DNA of 51,746 nucleotides from an uncultured Alistipes sp. (GTDB lineage: Bacteria; Bacteroidota; Bacteroidia; Bacteroidales; Rikenellaceae). How positions within the stretch are numbered: the stretch's first letter is position 1; each line of letters starts with the position of its first letter. A program made the translations under genes and the position numbers. Below are positions 18,296 to 23,956 of this stretch, in pieces. Below the pieces are notes generated by a model. The model searched no databases. It had not been told where the DNA came from and worked only from the letters and a program-made list of their open reading frames with translations. The DNA is taken from positions 1-51,746 of the forward strand of contig CALUIK010000007.1 of NCBI GenBank assembly GCA_944320685.1, read 5' to 3'.

Positions 18296-18802
18296 ATGAA
18301 CAGCGAAGATTTCAACCGGGAGTTCATCGCAGCCAAGGACTCGGCGTACCGTTACGCCATAACCCTACTGCACGACCGTCATGCCGCTGAAGACGCCGTA
18401 CAGGACCTGTACGAAAAGTTGTGGCGGCGCCGGATCCTCATCCGCGCGACCGGCTTCCGCCCGCTGGTGATGACCAGTATGCGCAACATGTGCCTCGACC
18501 GCCTGCGGTCGCAACGGCGCGGCGGCATGCGCCTCGACATTGCGGCGGCGGACAAAAGGACTTCGGTTGCGGAGTACGACGCCGTCGAGAACGTGGAGTT
18601 GCATACTCTGGTGCGGCGGCTGGTCGAGGCTCTCCCGCAGCGAGAACGCGAAGTGATGCACCTGCGCGACATGGAGGGGATGGACATCGAACAGATAGCC
18701 GGCATTACCGGCTCGACCGAACAGAGCGTGCGCATGGCCCTCTCACGCGCCCGCTGCCGAGTGAGAGAGGGACTGTTAAATATAATGAACCATGGACTCT
18801 GA
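18296..18802 (+). CDS. ECF-type RNA polymerase sigma factor
   Basis: 168 residues. Sigma region 2 is visible as AYRYAITLLHDRHAAEDAVQDLYEKLWR (helix 2.2-type, about 18-45) and region 4 as LPQREREVMHLRDMEG then IAGITGSTEQSVRMALSRAR (about 108-150), with a short linker between. It redirects RNA polymerase to a small set of promoters, target unknown. The gene overlaps the next one by 11 bases, and two envelope proteins follow; this arrangement of sigma factor, small membrane protein, beta-barrel and DUF4252 protein is common in Bacteroidetes. Confidence 0.92.
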   Translation: MNSEDFNREFIAAKDSAYRYAITLLHDRHAAEDAVQDLYEKLWRRRILIRATGFRPLVMTSMRNMCLDRLRSQRRGGMRLDIAAADKRTSVAEYDAVENVELHTLVRRLVEALPQREREVMHLRDMEGMDIEQIAGITGSTEQSVRMALSRARCRVREGLLNIMNHGL

Positions 18803-19229
18803 ACTTTTGCCGCGGCTCCTCGGCCGCTACTACCGCGGCGAGACGACACTTGCCGAAGAAGAGGCCCTGCGCAGCCATCTCGCGCAACGCGCCGAAGCCG
18901 GCACCGCCGATACGCTCACTCCCGAGGGGCGCGCCGCAGCAGAGATGCTGCGCCTTGCGGAGACAGAACGCAAAACCAAGGTTGTGATACGCCTGCACGA
19001 GGCGCCGGCGCGCCCGTGGCGAATAGCCGTGGCTACAGCGCTCTCGGCGGCGGCGATAGTGGCCGTGGCGGTAACACTGAACCGCCCCACGGTATACGGA
19101 TACGTGAACGGACGCCCCGTCACGTCGCTGGCCGAGGCGCGTACCTGCACGGAAGACCTGTTCTCCGACATGCATGCCGGCAAGGCCGACCGCACCGCCC
19201 CCCTGCGCGAGATACTCGACATAGAATAA
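18792..19229 (+). CDS. Small single-pass membrane protein, possible anti-sigma partner
   Basis: 145 residues. An acidic N-terminus (MDSELLPRLLGRYYRGETTLAEEEALRSHL) resembles the cytosolic start of Bacteroidetes anti-sigma or zinc-finger-like proteins, but no His-Cys zinc motif is present. One membrane helix lies at about 76-95 (WRIAVATALSAAAIVAVAVTL), and a short periplasmic tail follows. Translational coupling to the sigma gene (11-base overlap) suggests that it controls the sigma factor. That role is inference from position and topology. Confidence 0.75.
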   Translation: MDSELLPRLLGRYYRGETTLAEEEALRSHLAQRAEAGTADTLTPEGRAAAEMLRLAETERKTKVVIRLHEAPARPWRIAVATALSAAAIVAVAVTLNRPTVYGYVNGRPVTSLAEARTCTEDLFSDMHAGKADRTAPLREILDIE

Positions 19230-19265
19230 AGGCAAGACCGAAATAAAACAACATAAATACACGCC

Positions 19266-20057
19266 ATGAAACACTGCACTCTCCTTCTCCTGCTGCTCAC
19301 GGCAGCCCTTCTGACCGGTATCGGCAAGGCCGAAGCACAGTCGATGCGTCTGGGCATCGACGGCATAGAGTTCCGCTCGCCCGACGAGAACCAATCGTCC
19401 GTATACGTGGGCCTGCCCGTATGGTACTCGTCGTCGTCGTTCAACATCGGCCGCAACATCCCCACCTCGATCCCGGCATTCGAGTTGGGATGGAATATGC
19501 TCTCTCCCGTCGACTACGGCATCTATGAGGGCATGGGCTACGGCAGCTTCCTCAACCTGAACAACTGGAAATCGACACAGGTAACCGTCAACCTGCTCAA
19601 CTTCTCGGCCTTCAACCGCCGCCGCAACGTCGGCATATCCTTCGCCATAGGCATCCGCGCCAACAACTTCCGCCTCGACAAATCATTGACCCTTGCCGAC
19701 GGGGAACAGATGGTAACCCCATCGCCCATTGGCAGCGATCTCGAGGTCAAGAAGAGCAAGTTCACCGTCGCCGCCATACACATCCCCGTCGAGGTGTCGT
19801 TCGGCCGCTGGGACAAGTTCTCCATCGCCGCCGGAGGCTTCGCCGACATCGTGATGAACTCACACACAAAGATCAAGTACAAGGGCGGCTCGAAGGACAA
19901 GGAGCACAACTTTCCCGTCAACTTCATACAGGCGGGCGCCACGCTGCGGCTCTCGTTCCACAGCTTCTGCCTCTACTGCAACTATACCCCCACAGCCATC
20001 TTCAAGAGCGGCTGCGGCCCAAAGACACAGATGTGGACTATAGGAATCGGCTTATAA
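19266..20057 (+). CDS. Outer-membrane beta-barrel-like protein
   Basis: 263 residues with a signal peptide (cleavage near AEAQ, residue 25). The mature part alternates amphipathic strands with aromatic girdle residues, for example SVYVGLPVWYSSSSFNIG and NVGISFAIGIRANNFRL, and ends in WTIGIGL, a terminal-strand pattern of outer-membrane barrels. It is the third gene of the sigma operon and so probably an envelope component made together with the sigma factor. No specific family was recognised; a PorT-like or generic OMP barrel fold is likely. Confidence 0.75.
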   Translation: MKHCTLLLLLLTAALLTGIGKAEAQSMRLGIDGIEFRSPDENQSSVYVGLPVWYSSSSFNIGRNIPTSIPAFELGWNMLSPVDYGIYEGMGYGSFLNLNNWKSTQVTVNLLNFSAFNRRRNVGISFAIGIRANNFRLDKSLTLADGEQMVTPSPIGSDLEVKKSKFTVAAIHIPVEVSFGRWDKFSIAAGGFADIVMNSHTKIKYKGGSKDKEHNFPVNFIQAGATLRLSFHSFCLYCNYTPTAIFKSGCGPKTQMWTIGIGL

Positions 20058-20070
20058 AAATAACGCGACA

Positions 20071-20559
20071 ATGAGAAAGGCCATAGCAATACTCGTATTG
20101 ATGCTAGTCTCCGCACTGGCGGCCGCCCAGACTCCACAGTTCATGGAGGTATACAACCGTACCCTCACGCGCTTCGACCGCAACGCCGACACCGACGACA
20201 CATCGCTGCGTACGTCGGAATTCTCGGGCAGGATGCTGCGCAGCATCCTGCCCGACAAGGCCTGCGACAGCGACCACCTTGTAAACCGTATCGAAGCCAT
20301 ACGTCAGATAAAGTTCTCGGGACCGACACACATAGACCTTTACGAGCGCCTGCGCAAGGTCGCCGAGAGCGAGCCGTACGAACGTATAACGATTATGAAC
20401 ATCGACAACGAAACGGTATACGTCTATACGGCGCCGTACAAAAAGACGGAAAGCGAGTTCCTGATCTTCATAACCAAGGGCGAGGCGCGCCTCGCATGCG
20501 ACATCGTGGGCGACATCACCCTCGACGACGTCACAAACCTGCTTTTCGGCCGCAACTGA
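20071..20559 (+). CDS. DUF4252-like secreted protein
   Basis: 162 residues with a signal peptide (cleavage near AAAQ, residue 20). The C-terminal part (YERITIMNIDNETVYVYTAPY, then SEFLIFITKGEARLACDIVGDITLDDVTNLL) matches the DUF4252 pattern of a strand-rich domain ending in a GDI-DL helix. Such proteins accompany ECF sigma genes in many Bacteroidetes. It begins 13 bp after the barrel gene and the operon ends at the hairpin at 20578-20616. Biochemical function is unknown. Confidence 0.75.
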   Translation: MRKAIAILVLMLVSALAAAQTPQFMEVYNRTLTRFDRNADTDDTSLRTSEFSGRMLRSILPDKACDSDHLVNRIEAIRQIKFSGPTHIDLYERLRKVAESEPYERITIMNIDNETVYVYTAPYKKTESEFLIFITKGEARLACDIVGDITLDDVTNLLFGRN

Positions 20560-20577
20560 TCCCGCCACCGGACATGC

Positions 20578-20616
20578 AGAACGGATGCCCCCGCCGCAAG
20601 CGGGGACATCCGTTCT
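20578..20616. terminator. Bidirectional terminator between sigma operon and META gene
   Basis: AGAACGGATG with CCCCGC pairs with GCGGGG and CATCCGTTCT to form a long stem with a short loop. The genes on both sides converge on it. Confidence 0.75.
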
Positions 20617-20636
20617 AACATATCGTCCCGACGATA

Positions 20637-21077
20637 CTATTTATCGGTTTCAGGGGCCGGCTCCACAGCCTTGAACACGGCCTGCATCTCGCCATTGCTC
20701 AACAACATCAGCATGTCGCCGTCGATCTCGTAATGCGTAGCACTGTCGAATATCTTGCCCAGCTCGTTCTCCAAATCGACATCGGGGCACATCATCCGCG
20801 TCGAAGCCACATTGCTGAACTTGATACCGCCCTTATCGGTCGTAGTATATCCGCCCATCATACGGTTGCAGGCACCGATACCGCCAAAACGGCCGTCGGC
20901 TTCGAATGTGAAGAGGAACTGCTCGGGCTCGATACTCAAATCGCGCTCCATCATACGTACCAGATGCCACTGCGTACCCACCAGAGGTTTGGCATTCTTT
21001 CCCTTGCGGCATGCACAGCAGCCCACCACAAACAGGGCCATTGCGGCAACTACAAAAAATCCGAATACTCGTCTCAT
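20637..21077 (-). CDS. META-domain lipoprotein
   Basis: 146 residues. A lipoprotein signal with Cys20 (VVGCCACR) precedes a META domain as in E. coli HslJ: GTQWHLVRM, FTFEADGRFGGIGACNRMMGGYTT, the STRMMCPD motif and a closing beta strand. The start is set at the ATG at 21075-21077 (MRRVFG); three residues upstream are possible. META proteins sit in the envelope and are linked to stress or antibiotic tolerance in some bacteria; the molecular role is unknown. It is a single gene with its own promoter and a palindrome over the -33 region. Confidence 0.88.
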   Translation of the reverse strand: MRRVFGFFVVAAMALFVVGCCACRKGKNAKPLVGTQWHLVRMMERDLSIEPEQFLFTFEADGRFGGIGACNRMMGGYTTTDKGGIKFSNVASTRMMCPDVDLENELGKIFDSATHYEIDGDMLMLLSNGEMQAVFKAVEPAPETDK

Positions 21078-21136
21078 AACAATCATCTTTTATTGGTTAC
21101 AGGCCGTCCCGTACAATCTTCATTCCGGGAGCACCG

Positions 21137-21168
21137 CAAATATACGCAAAGTCGGGCGCAGAGACAAA
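21137..21168 (-). promoter_or_regulatory. Promoter of the META lipoprotein gene
   Basis: On the minus strand TTTG (21165-21168) and TATATTTG (21137-21144) are separated by exactly 20 bases, 60 bases before the ATG. The spacer shares its last 12 bases with the NSS promoter. A second minus-strand TATATTTG lies at 21222-21229. Confidence 0.75.
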
Positions 21169-21192
21169 TCGAAAACGCGGGTTTTCGGATTT
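21165..21192. promoter_or_regulatory. Imperfect palindrome over the META -33 element
   Basis: AAATCGAAAAC and GTTTTCGGATTT are inverted repeats around GCGG with one bulged base. The left arm overlaps the -33 TTTG, the position of a repressor or activator site. Confidence 0.4.
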
Positions 21193-21358
21193 GGCTTTGC
21201 CGAGGCGCATCACGTATTATCCAAATATAGCGAAAACCCATAAAGACAGCACTGCAGCTGACATTCCTCCCGGCCAGCCGTCACGCCGCAGCGCACACAC
21301 AACCGCATATACAACAACGTTTTATACCAGAGCTAAAAAAATAAGGCGAATTTATTTC

Positions 21359-21386
21359 CATTGGAAATTTGTTACATTGGAAATTT
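21359..21386 (+). promoter_or_regulatory. Direct repeat CATTGGAAATTT over the thioredoxin promoter
   Basis: Two exact 12-base copies start at 21359 and 21375, 16 bases apart. The first extends into the perfect palindrome TTCCATTGGAA. They cover the -33 element and most of the spacer, so they are a good operator candidate. Confidence 0.5.
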
Positions 21387-21399
21387 ATATTTACCTTTG
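21368..21399 (+). promoter_or_regulatory. Promoter of the thioredoxin-MarR operon
   Basis: TTTG at 21368-21371 and TACCTTTG at 21392-21399 are 20 bases apart, a full consensus match. The leader to the ATG is about 105 bases and holds no recognised element. Confidence 0.75.
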
Positions 21400-21512
21400 C
21401 CGCATGACAGTCGGGGAACGGAATTTGCCATAACCCCGCATGCCGGTAAAGATAATCGGAATATATAAGGGAACAATACGACAACACGGGCGCAGCCCGC
21501 AAAACGACAACC

Positions 21513-21968
21513 ATGAAAAGACTTTTAACCGCACTGACATTGGCAGCCGCCCTGACGGCATGTACGACAAACGCACAGACTAAAACCGATAAAAAAGACA
21601 AGGATATGAAAACGATCGAACTCGACAAACAACAATTCGTCGAAAAGGTATTCGACTACGAATCCAACCCCACGACATGGAAATACGAGGGCACGAAGCC
21701 CGCAATCGTAGACTTCTACGCCACATGGTGCCGGCCCTGCAAAATGGTGGCACCGATACTCGAGGAGCTGGCCGTGGAGTACGGCGACAGCATCGTCATA
21801 TACAAGGTCGACACCGACCGCCAACAGGAGCTCTCGGCCGTATTCGGCATACGCTCGATACCCTCGCTGCTCTTCATCCCCGTACATGGAAAGCCGCAGA
21901 TGATACAGGGCGCCATGGGCAAGGCCGACCTGCGCAAGGCAATCGATACCATACTGCTCGGGAAATAG
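21513..21968 (+). CDS. Thioredoxin-fold lipoprotein
   Basis: 151 residues. A lipoprotein signal with Cys17 (LTACTT) leads to a thioredoxin domain with the active site WCRPC at 72-76 (the Pro-Cys form of WCGPC) and the cis-Pro loop RSIPSLL. The Arg in place of Gly is seen in other Bacteroidetes members. An internal ATG at residue 32 could give a cytosolic form, but the N-terminal signal looks genuine, so an envelope disulfide reductase is the main reading. The gene is co-directional with the MarR gene 43 bp downstream, and the two share one promoter carrying a repeated operator. Confidence 0.88.
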   Translation: MKRLLTALTLAAALTACTTNAQTKTDKKDKDMKTIELDKQQFVEKVFDYESNPTTWKYEGTKPAIVDFYATWCRPCKMVAPILEELAVEYGDSIVIYKVDTDRQQELSAVFGIRSIPSLLFIPVHGKPQMIQGAMGKADLRKAIDTILLGK

Positions 21969-21972
21969 CACA

Positions 21973-21990
21973 GTGCCGCCTTCGGGCGGT
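21973..21990 (+). other. UUCG-loop mini-hairpin between thioredoxin and MarR genes
   Basis: CCGCC-TTCG-GGCGG forms a very stable tetraloop hairpin right after the thioredoxin stop. It may protect or attenuate the transcript between the two genes. Confidence 0.4.
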
Positions 21991-22011
21991 ACGCGGAAAA
22001 ACGGAACAACG

Positions 22012-22365
22012 ATGGACAAACTTTGCGCCATACGCGACCTGCGGCAGGCCGTAACCCGCTTCGAGGCCGATTTCGAACGCCGTTACGGCATAAGTCTCAA
22101 CGAGGGGATGGTGCTGTGCAGTCTCAAGGAGGGGGCGCGCCTGTCGTCGGGCGAGTTGGGCGAACTCCTGGGCCTGACCCCCTCGAACACCTCGAAAGTC
22201 ATCGCCGCCGCCGAGCGCAAAGGGCTCATAGCCCGCACGCTGGACCATACCGACAAACGGCGCATGTACTTCACTATCACCGGAAAGGGCCGCTCGACAT
22301 TCGACGGCATATCCTGTAACGAGATACACATGCCCGAAGCGCTGGAACGCGCGCTGGAACGCTGA
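22012..22365 (+). CDS. MarR-family transcriptional regulator
   Basis: 117 residues from the ATG at 22012 (MDKLCAIRDL); a longer frame adds 13 residues encoded in the hairpin region. The winged helix is plain: LNEGMVLCSLKEGARLSSGELGELLGL, recognition helix TPSNTSKVIAAAERKGLI, and wing RTLDHTDKRRMYFTITGKG. Cysteines at 5 and in MVLCSL could allow redox sensing, as in OhrR-type MarR proteins, but this is inference. Placement after the thioredoxin gene suggests that it controls the operon, perhaps through the repeats at 21359-21386. Confidence 0.88.
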   Translation: MDKLCAIRDLRQAVTRFEADFERRYGISLNEGMVLCSLKEGARLSSGELGELLGLTPSNTSKVIAAAERKGLIARTLDHTDKRRMYFTITGKGRSTFDGISCNEIHMPEALERALER

Positions 22366-22385
22366 CATCGGTTCCGGACATCAAG

Positions 22386-22419
22386 GCGGCGGGCTCTGCA
22401 TGAAAGCAGAGCCCGCCGC
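22386..22419. terminator. Hairpin between MarR and DUF4251 genes
   Basis: A perfect 14-bp stem (GCGGCGGGCTCTGC with GCAGAGCCCGCCGC) closes a 6-base loop between two convergent genes. There is no long T run on either side. Confidence 0.65.
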
Positions 22420-22473
22420 AATCTCATTTCAGCGGCCGCGGGAATACACTCCGCCCGCCGCAATCCTGTGCCG

Positions 22474-23046
22474 CTACAGCCTTATACCTTCGAAGATGTT
22501 GGACTGCTCGCGCGGCACGACCTTGCCGTAGAGTGTTATGGTATTGGAATTGAGTGTGGGGCTTATACGCACCGAAGCGTTGTGGCTGCCCTCGGGAATG
22601 GAAAGCACCACGGTTGCGGATATGGCCCGCCCCATCACGTTGATCGACAACGTCGTGTTACCCCGCTTGTCGACGCGCCGCTCGACATTGATTATACGTC
22701 CGTCCACCGTCACGCCGCCGACACCGTTCTGACCGCCGCCGCTTGTGATCGGAGAGACCTGAACCATAGCCTGATCGCCCTCGACCGACACGAAATTGAG
22801 ATTAGAATACACGCGCGCCGTGCCGCCGCGCTTGAATACCAGCATGTCGGCCTCGAAAACGAAATCCATACTGTCGATGGCACGCATCGCCTCGGCATAT
22901 TCCAAAGAGTCGCGCAGCTGCTCCAGACGCTTTGCCATAGCCTTATCCTCCGCGGCCTGCCTGCGCGCCGCACGCCCCGTATCCTGCGCCACTGCCGCCA
23001 TCGCCGCCGACGCCAGCAGGGACAATATCAATATAAACCTTTTCAT
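22474..23046 (-). CDS. DUF4251 family secreted protein
   Basis: 190 residues with a signal peptide (cleavage near AVAQ, residue 21). The family pattern is clear: FVFEADMLVFKRGG, NFVSVEGDQAMVQVSP, GVGGVTVDGRI, then TTLSINVMGRAISATVVLSIPEG and the terminal GKVVPREQSNIFEG. DUF4251 is a Bacteroidales family of unknown function, probably periplasmic. A short charged helix (residues 25-50) precedes the domain. It is a single gene, divergent from the copper regulator. Confidence 0.85.
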   Translation of the reverse strand: MKRFILILSLLASAAMAAVAQDTGRAARRQAAEDKAMAKRLEQLRDSLEYAEAMRAIDSMDFVFEADMLVFKRGGTARVYSNLNFVSVEGDQAMVQVSPITSGGGQNGVGGVTVDGRIINVERRVDKRGNTTLSINVMGRAISATVVLSIPEGSHNASVRISPTLNSNTITLYGKVVPREQSNIFEGIRL

Positions 23047-23170
23047 ACTTCGATTATTTTACATTCTGCATATAATAAACGTAATCCGCCCGTGCTATAT
23101 TATACCGTACGGGCGAAACAGCAACATCGGTGCCGGACATCGCATACTTTCCTTTTCGGAGGATGTTTCG

Positions 23171-23178
23171 TATATTTG
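23171..23178 (+). promoter_or_regulatory. -7 box of the HMA-AraC regulator gene
   Basis: TATATTTG matches the consensus and lies only 4 bases before the proposed GTG start, implying a nearly leaderless message if that start is right. Confidence 0.5.
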
Positions 23179-23182
23179 CATC

Positions 23183-23902
23183 GTGTCGCACAACAAGACC
23201 CACACTCCCGCCGCGCCGCAACACAGCGGACAATACACAGGGCGGCGGCAGACACCCGAGGCAGAGCCCACGCTGCGGGCGCACACCACGCTGCGCATAG
23301 GCAACATGGTCTGCCCGCGCTGCATAATGGCAGTACAGGCGCTCCTCGCCGAAGAGGGGTACGGGCAGGCTCGCGTCGAACTCGGCAGCGCCGACGTCGA
23401 AGGCGCCATACCGCCCGGGAAGATGGAACTCATACGTCGCCGCCTCGAAGAGATCGGGTTCTCGCTCATCGAAGACCCGCGCGAAAGCCTCGCCGAGCTG
23501 GTAAGGGTCGCCGTCATACGCCTCGCACGCGGCGGCCGCATGAAACGCAACCTCTCGGAGGAGATCGTCAGCGAAGTGGGGCACGACTACAGCTCGTTGA
23601 GCAAACTCTTCTCCTCGCGGCACGGATGCACCATCGAGCGGTACTTCATCATACAGAAGATCGAGCGCGTCAAGGAACTGCTTCTGGACAGCGACATGCC
23701 GCTCGGTGAGATTGCCGAGATGCTGGGCTACTCGAGTACGGCATACCTGAGCGCACAGTTCAAGAGCATCGAGGGCCGCACCCCTACAGACTTCCGCCGT
23801 GACGGCTCCGCACGCCGCAATACCATCGACGCGATATATCCTGCCGGCCGCGAAAAACATGGCACCCGAAAAATTCCGAAAAAACAATCCACGATTCCGT
23901 AA
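23183..23902 (+). CDS. AraC-family regulator with N-terminal HMA-like domain
   Basis: 240 residues from the GTG at 23183, chosen because no ATG precedes the first conserved strand (LRIGNMVCPRC); the first in-frame ATG (23306) would cut into that domain. The N-terminal part is ferredoxin-like with a CxxC metal motif at Cys44/Cys47 (MVCPRCIM), like heavy-metal-associated domains. The C-terminal AraC helix-turn-helix pair follows: SEVGHDYSSLSKLFSSRHGCTIERYFIIQKIERVKELL, then LGEIAEMLGYSSTAYLSAQFKSIEGRTP. This fusion is common in Bacteroidales next to copper transport genes. It lies 54 bp before copA, so a copper-responsive control of copA is a reasonable inference. Confidence 0.85.
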   Translation: MSHNKTHTPAAPQHSGQYTGRRQTPEAEPTLRAHTTLRIGNMVCPRCIMAVQALLAEEGYGQARVELGSADVEGAIPPGKMELIRRRLEEIGFSLIEDPRESLAELVRVAVIRLARGGRMKRNLSEEIVSEVGHDYSSLSKLFSSRHGCTIERYFIIQKIERVKELLLDSDMPLGEIAEMLGYSSTAYLSAQFKSIEGRTPTDFRRDGSARRNTIDAIYPAGREKHGTRKIPKKQSTIP

Positions 23903-23923
23903 CTGCACCCGCGCCGCCACAGC

Positions 23924-23931
23924 TATCTTTG
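23924..23931 (+). promoter_or_regulatory. -7 box of the copA gene
   Basis: TATCTTTG matches TAnnTTTG 25 bases before the copA ATG and lies between the regulator stop and copA. No -33 element is seen, as expected for a promoter that needs an activator. Confidence 0.5.
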
Positions 23932-23956
23932 CTTCATCGAACAAGACCCCAATACA

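Noticed and set aside
21404..21433. Nine-codon frame in the thioredoxin leader as an upstream regulatory peptide
   Set aside because: Its ATG lies at or before the predicted transcription start and it has no amino-acid bias suggesting attenuation.
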